DNA from: Streptomyces stelliscabiei
GTDB taxonomy: Bacteria; Actinomycetota; Actinomycetes; Streptomycetales; Streptomycetaceae
Length of the DNA: 64,000 bases
Reading direction: 5' to 3'
Assembly (NCBI RefSeq): GCF_014873495.1
Contig: NZ_JADBGF010000001.1
Location: 2,480,001-2,544,000, forward strand
Shown: in pieces, positions 42,106-51,157 of the stretch
Layout: each line of letters starts with the position of its first letter
Position numbering within the stretch: position 1 is the first letter of the stretch
The notes under the pieces: generated by a model
Databases searched by the model: none
What the model was told of the DNA's origin: nothing
The model's input: the letters and a program-made list of their open reading frames with translations, nothing else
Program-made: the position numbers and the translations under genes

Positions 42106-43479
42106 GTGACCTCCTCGCCCTCCGCTCCCCCGCCCTCCGTGCCCCGGCTGGTGATCGCCGCGCCCTCCTCGCGCAGCGGCAAGACCACCGTGGCCACGGG
42201 GCTGATGGCCGCGCTCACCGAGCGCGGGCTCGCCGTGTCCCCGCACAAGGTGGGGCCGGACTACATCGACCCCGGCTACCACGCGCTCGCGAGCGGGCGG
42301 GTGGGCCGGAACCTCGACGCGTACCTGTGCGGACCTGACCTGGTCGCGCCGCTGTTCGCGCACGGGGCGCGCGGGTGCGACATCGCCGTCGTCGAGGGTG
42401 TGATGGGGATGTACGACGGGGCCTCGGGGCAGGGGGAGCTGGCGTCCACCGCGCATGTGGCGAAGCTGCTGCGGGCGCCCGTGGTGCTGGTCGTGGACGC
42501 CTCCTCGCAGTCGCGGTCGGTGGCGGCGCTGGTGCACGGGTTCGCCTCCTGGGACCCCGAGGTGCGGATGGGGGGCGTGATCCTCAACAAGGTCGCCTCC
42601 GACCGGCACGAGGAGTTGCTGCGGGACGCCCTGGAGTCGACCGGTGTGCCCGTCCTGGGGGTCCTGCGGCGGGCTCCTCAGGTGGACACGCCGTCCCGGC
42701 ATCTGGGGCTGGTGCCGGTCGCCGAGCGGCAGGCCGCGGCGGTGGAGGCGGTCGCGGCGATGGCCGCGCAGGTACGGGCGGGGTGCGATCTGCAGGCGCT
42801 GGTCGCGCTCGCCCGGAGCGCGGGGCCGTTGTCCGGTCCCGCGTGGGAGCCGCCCGTCGTCGATCCCGTGGGCGGACGGCAGGTGGTCGCGGTGGCCGGC
42901 GGGCCCGCGTTCACGTTCTCCTATGCCGAGCACGCCGAACTGCTGACCGCCGCCGGTGCCGAGGTCGTCGTCTTCGATCCGCTGCGCGACGAGCAACTCC
43001 CCGAAGGGACGCGGGGGTTGGTGATCGGGGGCGGGTTCCCCGAGATGTACGCCGCCGAGTTGTCCGCCAACGAGCCGCTGCGCAAGGCGGTCGCCGAGCT
43101 GGCCTTCGGCGGGGCTCCGGTGGCCGCCGAGTGTGCCGGGCTGCTCTATCTGTGCCGGGAGCTGGACGGGCGGCCCATGTGCGCGGTGCTCGACGCGACA
43201 GCCCGGATGGACGAGCGGCTGACGCTCGGCTACCGGGACGCCGTGGCCGTCGGCGACAGTGTGCTCGCGCCCGCCGGGACCCGGATGCGGGCCCACGAGT
43301 TCCACCGGACGGTCGTCGAACCGGGGGCCGGACCCGCGCCGGCCTGGGGGGTACGGACTCCCGGGCCGCGGGTCGAGGGGTTCGTCCGGCGAGGGGTGCA
43401 CGCGAGCTATCTGCATACGCACTGGGCGGCCGAACCCGGCGTCGCCAGACGGTTCGTGGAGAGATGCCGGACGTCATGA
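42106..43479 (+). CDS. cobB: Cobyrinate a,c-diamide synthase
   Basis: A 457-residue CobB/CbiA amidotransferase using glutamine and ATP to amidate the a and c carboxylates. N-terminal domain: APSSRSGKTTVATGLM (P-loop), HKVGPDYIDPGYH, VVEGVMGMYDG. C-terminal GATase: LVIGGGFPEMYAAELSAN and the Cys in VAAECAGLLYLC, then ASYLHTHWAAEP. GTG 42106 lies four bases after cobO. Last of the co-directional block before the ZIP gene on the other strand. Confidence 0.96.
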   Translation: MTSSPSAPPPSVPRLVIAAPSSRSGKTTVATGLMAALTERGLAVSPHKVGPDYIDPGYHALASGRVGRNLDAYLCGPDLVAPLFAHGARGCDIAVVEGVMGMYDGASGQGELASTAHVAKLLRAPVVLVVDASSQSRSVAALVHGFASWDPEVRMGGVILNKVASDRHEELLRDALESTGVPVLGVLRRAPQVDTPSRHLGLVPVAERQAAAVEAVAAMAAQVRAGCDLQALVALARSAGPLSGPAWEPPVVDPVGGRQVVAVAGGPAFTFSYAEHAELLTAAGAEVVVFDPLRDEQLPEGTRGLVIGGGFPEMYAAELSANEPLRKAVAELAFGGAPVAAECAGLLYLCRELDGRPMCAVLDATARMDERLTLGYRDAVAVGDSVLAPAGTRMRAHEFHRTVVEPGAGPAPAWGVRTPGPRVEGFVRRGVHASYLHTHWAAEPGVARRFVERCRTS

Positions 43480-43523
43480 GCCGTCGACCGGCCGGCGCCG
43501 CGCACGGCTTCGCGTCCTGCCTC

Positions 43524-44252
43524 TCACTCCGCCACGCCCACCACCAGCCAGATGAAGGCCGCGCCCGCGATCGTGCAGAGCAGGGTCGAGCGGGCCGGGT
43601 GCGCGTGGTGGGCCTCGGGCAGGATCTCGGCGGCGGCGAGGTAGAGCAGGGCGCCGCCGAAGAAGCCGAGGTAGCAGCCGAGGGGGCCCTCCGGGATCGT
43701 GAACAGCACAGTGGAGGCGGCTCCCACCACCGGGGCCGCCGCGTCGGCGTACAGCATCGCGAGCGCCCGGCGGCGGGCGTTGCCGTACAGGCTCGTGAGT
43801 GTGTAGGTGTTGAAGCCGTCCGCGAAGTCGTGGGCGATCACCGCGAGCGCGACCGCGACGCCCATGCCCTCGCCGATCTGGAAGGCCGCGCCGATCGCGA
43901 CGCCGTCCATGGCGCTGTGCCCGACCATCGCGGCCGCGGCCGTCAGACCCACCTGGGGCGTACGGCCGTTGTGCTCCCCCGCCCCGTGCGCGGCCTGGCG
44001 GACGGCCAGCAGGCGCTCCACGAGGTGGGCCAGGAGGAATCCGGCGACGAACAGCAGCAGCGCGGCCGGTACGCCGAAGACCTCGTCACCGGCGGCCTCC
44101 AGTGCCTCGGGGAGCAGGTCGAGGCCGACCACGCCCAGCATCAGGCCGCCGGCCAGGCCCAGCACCAGGTGACGGCGGTCCGTCACCCGTTGTGCCGTCC
44201 AGCCGCCGACCAGCGTCATCACGAACGCGCCGAGTGCCACGAAGACCGCCAT
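43524..44252 (-). CDS. ZIP-family metal transporter
   Basis: A 242-residue membrane protein with eight helices. The conserved metal-binding helices read HSAMDGVAIGAAFQIGEG and AVIAHDFADGFNTYTLTSL; the loop between helices 3 and 4 has HLVERLL and HGAGEHNG. ZIP proteins move zinc, iron or other divalent ions into the cytosol. Its place inside the cobalamin cluster suggests cobalt, but zinc is the commoner substrate and the gene is on the opposite strand without a riboswitch. Confidence 0.88.
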   Translation of the reverse strand: MAVFVALGAFVMTLVGGWTAQRVTDRRHLVLGLAGGLMLGVVGLDLLPEALEAAGDEVFGVPAALLLFVAGFLLAHLVERLLAVRQAAHGAGEHNGRTPQVGLTAAAAMVGHSAMDGVAIGAAFQIGEGMGVAVALAVIAHDFADGFNTYTLTSLYGNARRRALAMLYADAAAPVVGAASTVLFTIPEGPLGCYLGFFGGALLYLAAAEILPEAHHAHPARSTLLCTIAGAAFIWLVVGVAE

Positions 44253-44400
44253 GCGTCCTTGCTACCGGATGAGCGGGGTCTCCTGGCCGCGGCGCCCCGA
44301 ACGAGTGAGGAGCGGGGCGGGCGGGTCGCGGGACCGGGCGGGCCGAGGCCGGTGGGGTCCGGGCGGTGGGGCCGTCTCGTGTTCCCCGAGGGGCGCGGCC

Positions 44401-44982
44401 GTGGCTGACCGTGCGCGTGGCTCCGTCGTCGTGGGGGTGGGCGCCTCCAGGGGCGTACCGGTCGCGGAGGTCGTCGGGCTGATCGAAGGGGCCCTGCGGG
44501 AGGCCGGTCTTCCGTCCGGAGCGGTCGCCGCGCTCGCCACCGTGGACACCAAGGCGGACGAACCCGGCGTCGTCCAGGCCGCCGTACGTCTCGGTGTTCC
44601 CCTGGTGACCTACTCGGCGCGGGAGTTGGCCGCGGTGCCGGTACCCCACCCCTCCGACGTGCCCCTCTCCGCCGTGGGCACCCCGTCCGTCGCGGAGGCC
44701 GCGGCGCTCGTGGGCGGGGGCGAACTCCTCGTGCCCAAGCGGAAGTCGGCTCCGGCAAACGGGCGGCCGGCGGGGGTGACGTGTGCCGTCGCGTCGGCCG
44801 GTGCGGTGCGGGGCGCCTCGCCGCCGGACACCTCGCCGCCGGACGGGACGGGCGCTCCGGTGGACCCTGGTCGCGCAGGTCCCGCCGCCGGTCGGCATGA
44901 TGATCATCGTGACGGCCGCCGTGACCGGGGCCCGAAGGGGTACGACGACGGTGACCGCCGCCGCCCCGGCCCCCACACCTGA
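44401..44982 (+). CDS. Cobalamin biosynthesis protein, CbiG C-terminal/CobE-like
   Basis: A 193-residue protein whose first ~125 residues are a CbiG-C/CobE domain: VVVGVGASRGVPVAEVVGLI, ALATVDTKADEPGVVQAA, FGVGTPS-type VGTPSVAEAAAL and LLVPKRKS. CbiG opens the delta-lactone of cobalt-precorrin-5A; CobE's role is less clear. The last ~60 residues are a Pro/Gly/Asp/Arg-rich tail containing SPPDTSPPDGTG, unlike the family, perhaps read-through into spacer DNA. GTG 44401 is a tentative start. Confidence 0.8.
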   Translation: MADRARGSVVVGVGASRGVPVAEVVGLIEGALREAGLPSGAVAALATVDTKADEPGVVQAAVRLGVPLVTYSARELAAVPVPHPSDVPLSAVGTPSVAEAAALVGGGELLVPKRKSAPANGRPAGVTCAVASAGAVRGASPPDTSPPDGTGAPVDPGRAGPAAGRHDDHRDGRRDRGPKGYDDGDRRRPGPHT

Positions 44983-45016
44983 CCCACCGCTCGACCCGCA
45001 CCCCGCACCCGTCCGC

Positions 45017-45052
45017 CGCTTCCGCTTCCGCATCCGCATCCGCATCCGCATC
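45017..45052 (+). repeat. Hexanucleotide tandem repeat just before cbiX
   Basis: Six units, CGCTTC twice then CGCATC four times, end immediately before the GAGGAG ribosome binding site of the gene at 45065. Confidence 0.9.
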
Positions 45053-45064
45053 CGAGGAGACATC

Positions 45065-46003
45065 GTGACCACCCCGCCGCCCGCCCTGCTCATCGCCGGT
45101 CATGGCACCCGGGACGATGCCGGGGCCGAGGCGTCGCGCGGCTTACTGCGTGAGCTGATGCGCCGTCACCCGGGGCTGCCCGTCGGGGACGGCCTCGTCG
45201 AGCCGTCCGGGTCGTCACTGGGCGGAGCCGTGGCCGAGCTGGTGGAGCGGGGGGTACGGCGGTTCGTCGTGGTCCCGCTGACGTCGGAGCCCACCGGGCG
45301 GGCCGGGAGGGACCTGACGGTGGCGCAGGCCCTCGCCCAGGAGCGGCACCCGGGGATCGGATTCACCTGCGGCCGGCCCCCGGGCCCGCACCCGACGCTG
45401 CTGAACCTCCTGGAGCGGCGCACCGAGGAGGCGCTGGGGTCGCCCACGCCCCGGATGCCGGGCGACCGGGCCGAGGTGACCGTGCTGCTCGTGGGGCACG
45501 GGTCCACCGACGCCGGGGCCAACGCCGAGGTGCACAGGGCGGCCCGGCTGCTGTGGGAGGGGCGCGGCTACGCGGGTGTGGAGACGGCGTTCGCGTCGCT
45601 GGCGGCGCCGGACGTGCCGAGCGGTCTCGACCGGTGCGTGAGGCTGGGCGCGCGGCGCGTCGTCGTGCTGCCGTACTTCCCGCTCGCCGGCGGACCGGCG
45701 GACCGGGTGCGGCAGCAGACCGAGGGCTGGGCTGCCGCCCGCCCGGAGATCGAGGTACGGTCGGCCGATGTCATCGGACCGGAGCCGGAGCTGCTCGACC
45801 TGGTCGTGAAGCGGTACCGGGAGGCGCTGGAGGGCGACCCGCACATGAACCGCGCATCCCGCGAACCGTCCGTCGGCGTCGCCCCGTCCGGCGCCGGGAG
45901 CATCACGGGGCTGCCTCGGCAGCCTCGCGTCCAGCCGGACGAGAACGGGCACCACGGCCACGATCATCACCACCGGGGACACGCGAACTCCCATGCACAC
46001 TGA
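45065..46003 (+). CDS. cbiX: Sirohydrochlorin chelatase (CbiX-type), TTA-containing
   Basis: A 312-residue two-domain CbiX/CbiK-like chelatase; both halves carry the metal-site motif (LLIAGHGTRDDA at 8-19 and LLVGHGSTDAG later). CbiX inserts Co(II) into sirohydrochlorin. The C-terminus is His-rich (HHGHDHHHRGHANSHAH), a probable metal store. Leu27 is encoded by TTA (45143-45145), the only in-frame TTA I found in the window, so translation may need the bldA tRNA. GTG 45065 follows GAGGAG. Overlaps cobC by 11 bases. Confidence 0.9.
   Translation: MTTPPPALLIAGHGTRDDAGAEASRGLLRELMRRHPGLPVGDGLVEPSGSSLGGAVAELVERGVRRFVVVPLTSEPTGRAGRDLTVAQALAQERHPGIGFTCGRPPGPHPTLLNLLERRTEEALGSPTPRMPGDRAEVTVLLVGHGSTDAGANAEVHRAARLLWEGRGYAGVETAFASLAAPDVPSGLDRCVRLGARRVVVLPYFPLAGGPADRVRQQTEGWAAARPEIEVRSADVIGPEPELLDLVVKRYREALEGDPHMNRASREPSVGVAPSGAGSITGLPRQPRVQPDENGHHGHDHHHRGHANSHAH
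45143..45145 (+). promoter_or_regulatory. TTA leucine codon (bldA-dependent) in cbiX
   Basis: Codon 27 of the gene starting at 45065 is TTA. In Streptomyces TTA is read only by the bldA leucyl-tRNA, abundant late in development. Confidence 0.8.
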
Positions 46004-47090
46004 ATCCGGCACCGAGAACGGCCACGCCCCCCGGCACGCGGGGCACGACCTCCGGCATCACGGCGACGCCGAGGTGCGCGACGACGGGGCGCGCCTCGTC
46101 GACCTCGCCGTGAACGTCCGGGCCGGCACCCCGCCCGACTGGCTGCGGGAGCGGATAGCCGGGTCGCTGACCGGGCTGGCCGCCTACCCCGACGGGCGGA
46201 CGGCGCGGGAGGCGGTGGCGGCCCGGCACGGGCTGACGGCGGACCGGGTGCTGCTCACGGCGGGTGCCGCCGAGGCGTTCGTGCTGCTCGCCCGCGCCCT
46301 GAAGGTCCGTCGGCCCGTGGTCGTGCACCCGCAGTTCACGGAGCCCGAGGCCGCGCTGCGGGACGCCGGGCACGCGGTGGACCGGGTGCTGCTGCGGGCG
46401 TCGGACGGTTTCCGGCTGGACCCGGCGGCCGTGCCCGAGGACACGGATCTGGTCGTCATCGGCAATCCGACCAACCCGACGTCGGTGCTGCACCCGGCGG
46501 CGTCCGTCGCCCGACTGGCCCGGCCGGGACGGACCCTGGTGGTCGACGAGGCGTTCATGGACGCGGTGCCCGGGGAGCGTGAGGCGCTGGCGGGGCGGAC
46601 GGACGTGCCCGGCCTCGTCGTCCTGCGCAGCCTCACCAAGACCTGGGGCCTGGCCGGCCTGCGGATCGGGTACGTCCTCGCCGCCCCCGGGACGATCGCC
46701 GAGCTGGAGCGGGCGCAGCCCCTGTGGCCGGTGTCGACGCCCGCCCTCGCGGCGGCCGAGGCGTGCGTGTCGGACCGGGCGCTCGCGGAGGCCGCCGACG
46801 CGGCCCGCCGGATCACCGCCGACCGGGACCATCTGGTCGCCGGACTGCGGGAGTTCGCCCCCGACGGGCTGGCCGTGGCCGAGCCCGCGGAGGGCCCGTT
46901 CGTGCTGATGCGGCTGCCCCGCGCGACCGCCGTACGACGGCATCTGCGCAGCCTCGGCTACGCCGTCCGGCGGGGCGACACCTTCCCGGGGCTGGACGAG
47001 GAGTGGCTGCGCCTGGCGGTCCGCGACCGGGTCACGGTCAACGGTTTCCTCCAGGCGCTGGACCGGGCGATGACGCTGGCGGACCGCTGA
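45993..47090 (+). CDS. cobC: CobC-type PLP enzyme (L-threonine-O-3-phosphate decarboxylase family)
   Basis: A 365-residue fold-type I PLP protein of the Rv2231c/CobC group, expected to make aminopropanol phosphate for the nucleotide loop. Lys216 in SLTKTWGLAGLRIGY is the PLP lysine; IGNPTNPTSVLHP and LVVDEAFMDAVPGE are also typical. A His-rich N-terminus (HAPRHAGHDLRHHGDAE) precedes the fold. ATG 45993 is inside the cbiX 3' end, so it is coupled to the TTA-containing gene. Confidence 0.9.
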   Translation: MHTESGTENGHAPRHAGHDLRHHGDAEVRDDGARLVDLAVNVRAGTPPDWLRERIAGSLTGLAAYPDGRTAREAVAARHGLTADRVLLTAGAAEAFVLLARALKVRRPVVVHPQFTEPEAALRDAGHAVDRVLLRASDGFRLDPAAVPEDTDLVVIGNPTNPTSVLHPAASVARLARPGRTLVVDEAFMDAVPGEREALAGRTDVPGLVVLRSLTKTWGLAGLRIGYVLAAPGTIAELERAQPLWPVSTPALAAAEACVSDRALAEAADAARRITADRDHLVAGLREFAPDGLAVAEPAEGPFVLMRLPRATAVRRHLRSLGYAVRRGDTFPGLDEEWLRLAVRDRVTVNGFLQALDRAMTLADR

Positions 47091-47460
47091 GCGAAAGGGG
47101 CCCGACGGTTCGCGGGCGGACCGTCGAGGGCCTTCCTCCGGGCCGAGGAACCCGCCGCGCGGAGCCTGCGGCCGGATCAGCGGGTCACTTCGGTTCCTGC
47201 CCCTGAGGCGCCCGTCGATCGCGCTGGTCAGGCCGTCCGCGCGGCGGGCCGGCGCCCAGCGCGGCCCCGACTCCCCCGCGGGCGGCCCCCCGTCCTCGGC
47301 CACGGCCCAGCCCCCTTCCCGTACGGGTACGCCGGCCGGGGCGTCGACCCGGTGCGCCCTGATCCGAGCACCCCCGCGGCGACCATGTCGTCCCCCGCGA
47401 ACACGGTGGGGCGGCCGGTGGTGGCGTCGAGCCCGGGTACGGCCGGTGGGGGCACCGCTC
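47091..47460. other. Gene-free region after cobC
   Basis: 370 bases with no convincing intact gene. A weak hairpin (CGACGGT 47103-47109 with 47120-47126) may end the cob transcript. On the minus strand a short segment around 47350-47450 reads like the C-terminal part of a LacI-family regulator but is not part of an intact gene. Confidence 0.6.
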
Positions 47461-48552
47461 CTAGCCGACCACCCGTCCGTTGAGGACCACCCTCGACGGT
47501 GCCGCCAGAACGCGCACGTCCGTGCGGGGGTCCTCCGCGTAGACCACCAGGTCGGCGGGGGCGCCCTCGGTGAGGCCGGGGCGGGCCAGCCAGTCGCGGG
47601 CGGCCCAGGTGGTGGCCGCGAGGGCCTCGACGGGCGGGATCCCGGCGGTGACCAGTTCGGCGACCTCGGCGGCGACCAGGCCGTGGGCGAGGGAGCCGCC
47701 GGCGTCGGTGCCGACGTAGACGGGGATGCCGGCGTCGTAGGCGTCGCGGACCGTGTCGTAGCGGCGTTCGTGCAGTCGGCGCATGTGGGCGGACCAGCGC
47801 GGGAACTTGGCCTCGCCGCCGTCCGCCATGGCCGGGAACGTGGCGATGTTGACGAGGGTGGGGACGATGGCGACCCCGCGGGCGGCGAAGAGCGGGATCA
47901 GGTCCGCGGTCAGCCCCGTCGCGTGCTCGACGCAGTCGATGCCCGCCTCGACGAGGTCCCGCAGGGAGTCCTCCGCGAAGCAGTGGGCGGTGACCCGGGC
48001 GCCCAGCACGTGCGCCTCCGCGATGGCCGCCTCGACGGCCTCCCGGGGCCAGCACGCGGTCAGGTCGCCGACGCCCCGGTCGATCCAGTCCCCCACCAGC
48101 TTCACCCAGCCGTCGCCGCGCCGGGCCTCCTGGGCGACGTACGCGACGAGGTCCTCCGGCTCGATCTCGTGGGCGAAGTTCCGGATGTAGCGCCGGGTGC
48201 GGGCGATGTGACGGCCGGCCCGAATGATCTTCGGGAGGTCGTCGCGGTCGTCGATCCAGCGGGTGTCGGAGGGGGAACCCGCGTCGCGGATCAGCAGGGT
48301 GCCGGCCTCGCGGTCGGTCAGGGCCTGCTTCTCGGCGATGTCCTCGGGGACGGGCCCGTGCGCCCCGAGGCCCACATGGCAGTGCGCGTCGACCAGGCCG
48401 GGGAGCGTCCAGCCCTCGACGGTACGGACGTCCTGGGCGCCGCGTGGACGGTCGTAGGAGATGCGCCCGTCCACGACCCACAGTTCGTCGCGGACGTCCT
48501 GCGGACCGACGAGGATCCGCCCCTTCACGTGCAGCACCGCGTGATCGCTCAT
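47461..48552 (-). CDS. Metal-dependent amidohydrolase
   Basis: A 363-residue amidohydrolase-superfamily enzyme. Metal site motifs are visible: LVDAHCHVGLGAHG (HxH), VTAHCFAED, CVEHATGL and VGTDAGGSLAHGL (Asp). LPGLVDAHCH and the final APADLVVYAEDPRTD segment match the imidazolonepropionase/prolidase-type group. ATG 48552; TATCGT at -13 to -8 with no Shine-Dalgarno suggests leaderless expression. Substrate unknown. Confidence 0.88.
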   Translation of the reverse strand: MSDHAVLHVKGRILVGPQDVRDELWVVDGRISYDRPRGAQDVRTVEGWTLPGLVDAHCHVGLGAHGPVPEDIAEKQALTDREAGTLLIRDAGSPSDTRWIDDRDDLPKIIRAGRHIARTRRYIRNFAHEIEPEDLVAYVAQEARRGDGWVKLVGDWIDRGVGDLTACWPREAVEAAIAEAHVLGARVTAHCFAEDSLRDLVEAGIDCVEHATGLTADLIPLFAARGVAIVPTLVNIATFPAMADGGEAKFPRWSAHMRRLHERRYDTVRDAYDAGIPVYVGTDAGGSLAHGLVAAEVAELVTAGIPPVEALAATTWAARDWLARPGLTEGAPADLVVYAEDPRTDVRVLAAPSRVVLNGRVVG

Positions 48553-48622
48553 GCACCGCACGATAAGGCTCCCCCGGGGCGCCCTGTCGACCGCGGGTGC
48601 GTGAGCGCGGCCGCCGCGCGTC

Positions 48623-49435
48623 CTACGGGGCGCTGTCGTCCTCTTCTTCCACGTCCGCCATCGCCGGGTCCAGTAGCCGTGAGAGGAAGTGGCGGGTCCG
48701 CTCGTGGGTCGGGCTGCCGATGACCTGGGCCGGTGCGCCGTCCTCGACGACGACGCCGTCGTCCATGAAGACCACGCGGTCGGCGACCTCCTTGGCGAAG
48801 GTCATCTCGTGGGTCACGACCATCATCGTCATGCCCTCGTTCGCGAGCATCCGCATCACCGCCAGGACATCCCCCACCAACTCCGGGTCGAGCGCCGAGG
48901 TGGGCTCGTCGAAGAGCATCACCTCGGGGCCCATCGACAGCGAGCGGGCGATCGCGACCCGCTGCTGCTGGCCGCCGGAGAGGGAGGCCGGGTAGGCGTC
49001 CGCCTTCTCGGACAGGCCCACGCGCTCCAGGTTCTCGGCGGCCACCTTCGCCGCGTCGGCCTTGCCGCGCCCGAGCACCCTGCGCTGCGGCAGCGTGAGG
49101 TTCTCGGTCACCGTGAGGTGGGGGAAGAGGTTGAACTGCTGGAAGACCATGCCGATCCGGCGGCGTACCGCGTCGATGTCGACGTCGGGGTCGGTGAGTT
49201 CGGTGCCGCCGACGAAGACCTGGCCCTTCGTCGGCTCCTCCAGGAGGTTCACACAGCGCAGAAGGGTCGACTTGCCGGAGCCCGACGGGCCGATGACGCA
49301 CACCACCTCGCCGCGCCCGATCTCCAGGTCGATGCCCTTCAGCACCTCGTTGGTGCCGAACGACTTGTGCAGGCCGCGTACTTCGATCTCCGCGCGCCCG
49401 CCGGGGGACGTCCCGCCCAGGGTCTTCTCGGTCAT
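48623..49435 (-). CDS. Polar amino acid ABC transporter, ATP-binding protein
   Basis: A 270-residue GlnQ/HisP-type ATPase: Walker [11 protein letters not shown]-loop [13 protein letters not shown], signature [15 protein letters not shown], Walker [15 protein letters not shown]. An acidic tail ([10 protein letters not shown]) closes it. ATG 49435 overlaps the permease stop as ATGA. Third gene of a binding protein, permease, ATPase operon. Confidence 0.94.
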   Translation of the reverse strand: MTEKTLGGTSPGGRAEIEVRGLHKSFGTNEVLKGIDLEIGRGEVVCVIGPSGSGKSTLLRCVNLLEEPTKGQVFVGGTELTDPDVDIDAVRRRIGMVFQQFNLFPHLTVTENLTLPQRRVLGRGKADAAKVAAENLERVGLSEKADAYPASLSGGQQQRVAIARSLSMGPEVMLFDEPTSALDPELVGDVLAVMRMLANEGMTMMVVTHEMTFAKEVADRVVFMDDGVVVEDGAPAQVIGSPTHERTRHFLSRLLDPAMADVEEEDDSAP

Positions 49436-50271
49436 TTCACGGCCTCCTGGGCCTTGGCCTCCATACGGCGTACGACGAAGCCGAGCGGGATGGTCACCAG
49501 CAGGTAGCACAGGCCCGCGACCAGGATCGGCGTGGAGTTGGCGGTGGTGCTGGCCAGGTCGCGGCCGTACTTGGACAGTTCGCGCTCCTCCAGCGTGACG
49601 CCGAGGAACAGCACGAGCGAGGAGTCCTTGAACAGGAGCACCAGTTCGTTGGTGAGCGGCGGGAGGATGATCCGGAACGCCTGCGGGATGACGATCGAGA
49701 CCATCGCGCGCGCGGGTGAGAAGCCCAGCGAACGGGCCGCCTCCAGCTGCCCCTTGGGAACCGCCTGGATGCCCGCGCGGATCGTCTCCGCCATGTACGC
49801 GGCGGCCACCAGCCCGAGGGCGAGGGCGACCTTGCCGTAGGTGCCGCCGGGGATCTCCGTGCCGGGGAAGGCCAGCGGGACGGCGACGCCGATGAAGATG
49901 AAGATCAGCAGGGCGGGCAGGCCCCGGAAGATCTCGATGTAGACACCGGCGAACCAGCGGTACGGGCCGACCGACGACAGCCGCATCAGCGCGATGACCA
50001 TGCCGAGGACGAGCCCGAACACGAAGCCGGACAGCGTGTACAGCACGGTGTTCTTGAGCGCGAGCGTGATGACGTCGGGGAACATCTGCTCGGCGATGTC
50101 CCACTGGGCGAACTGGTTCTTCAGCCGGGCCCAGTCCGCGGACGCCGCGAAGGCGACGACCACGGCGACGAACACGACGTACTGCGCGCCCCGGGACAGG
50201 GCGCGCCTGCGACTGCGGCTCAGGCCCTTCCTCTTCGGCTGGAGCGGGGTGTCCGTGTCGGCCTGGCTCAT
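49432..50271 (-). CDS. Polar amino acid ABC transporter, permease
   Basis: A 279-residue inner-membrane permease of the HisMQ type: one long N-terminal helix ([16 protein letters not shown]) then about five. The family pair [20 protein letters not shown] and the EAA loop [20 protein letters not shown] are clear. ATG 50271 overlaps the binding-protein stop as ATGA; a single permease probably forms a homodimer. Confidence 0.93.
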   Translation of the reverse strand: MSQADTDTPLQPKRKGLSRSRRRALSRGAQYVVFVAVVVAFAASADWARLKNQFAQWDIAEQMFPDVITLALKNTVLYTLSGFVFGLVLGMVIALMRLSSVGPYRWFAGVYIEIFRGLPALLIFIFIGVAVPLAFPGTEIPGGTYGKVALALGLVAAAYMAETIRAGIQAVPKGQLEAARSLGFSPARAMVSIVIPQAFRIILPPLTNELVLLFKDSSLVLFLGVTLEERELSKYGRDLASTTANSTPILVAGLCYLLVTIPLGFVVRRMEAKAQEAVK

Positions 50272-51122
50272 GAGGCGGACGGGGAGGCGGAGGCGGCGCT
50301 CTCGTCGTACGGGCCGATCCACTGCTCGTACAGCTTCTTGTACGTGCCGTCGGACTTGGCCTTCGCCAGCGCCTCGTCGATGGCGGCGAGGAGCTTGGTG
50401 TTGCCCTTCTTCACCGTGAAGCCGTACTGCTCACCGGTGTTGATCTGGTCGGCGACCTCGAAGGCGTCGGCGTTCGCCTTGTCCTTGAGCCAGCCCTGGA
50501 CGACCGGGTAGTCGATGATCACGGCGTCGACCTGCTTCGTGCGCAGGCCGTTGAGGACGGCGTCGGAGGACTCGAAGGAGACCGAATCGATGCCCTTGCT
50601 CTTGGCGTAGTCCTCGCCCGTGGTCTGCGCCTGGGTACCGACCTTCTTGCCCTTGAGGTCGGCGAAGGAGGCGATGCCGGCGGTCTTGTCGGCGAGGACG
50701 GCCTGGGTGGCCTCGAAGTACGGGTCGGAGAAGTCGACGTTCTTCTTGCGCTCTTCGGTGATCGTCATACCGGCGGCGGCGAGGTCGCACTGGCCGGCAT
50801 TGAGGGATCCACCGGTCTTGAAGTTCTCGAAGGGCTGGTCGACGACTACCTGCTTCACACCGAGGTCCTCGGCGACGAGGTCGATCAGCGACACGTCGAA
50901 GCCCTGCACCTTGCCGTCGATCTCCGACTGGAAGGGCGGGTACGGCAGGTGCGTGCAGGTCGTGAGCTGACCGGCCTTCACCAGCTCGACCCCGCCGGCC
51001 GCGGTCTTGGTGCCGCCGCTGCCGCCGTCACCCTCCGAGCCACAGCCGGCCACGAGCAGCAGGCCGGCCGCGGCGGTGGTGGCGGCCAGGGTGCGGGTCC
51101 GGCGTCCGAGGACCGAGTTCAC
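50268..51122 (-). CDS. Polar amino acid ABC transporter, substrate-binding lipoprotein
   Basis: A 284-residue lipoprotein with a lipobox LLVAGC near residue 27, after which a Gly/Ser linker leads to a family 3 solute-binding fold: [40 protein letters not shown], and the glutamine-type end [20 protein letters not shown] 51122 has AGGAGG upstream. A TATAAT promoter is at 51158-51163 (complement). Substrate is a polar amino acid, type undetermined. Confidence 0.93.
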   Translation of the reverse strand: MNSVLGRRTRTLAATTAAAGLLLVAGCGSEGDGGSGGTKTAAGGVELVKAGQLTTCTHLPYPPFQSEIDGKVQGFDVSLIDLVAEDLGVKQVVVDQPFENFKTGGSLNAGQCDLAAAGMTITEERKKNVDFSDPYFEATQAVLADKTAGIASFADLKGKKVGTQAQTTGEDYAKSKGIDSVSFESSDAVLNGLRTKQVDAVIIDYPVVQGWLKDKANADAFEVADQINTGEQYGFTVKKGNTKLLAAIDEALAKAKSDGTYKKLYEQWIGPYDESAASASPSAS

Positions 51123-51157
51123 GGGGAGACCTCCTGTAAGGGAACTTGAGACAACCG

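Noticed and set aside
39252..42248. A 998-codon minus-strand frame across cobQ, the chelatase and cobO
   Set aside because: It crosses three well-supported genes and its translation is Arg/Pro/His-rich with no domain pattern.
42110..43500. Minus-strand frames opposite cobB considered as genes
   Set aside because: They are antisense shadows; cobB has both ATPase and GATase signatures.
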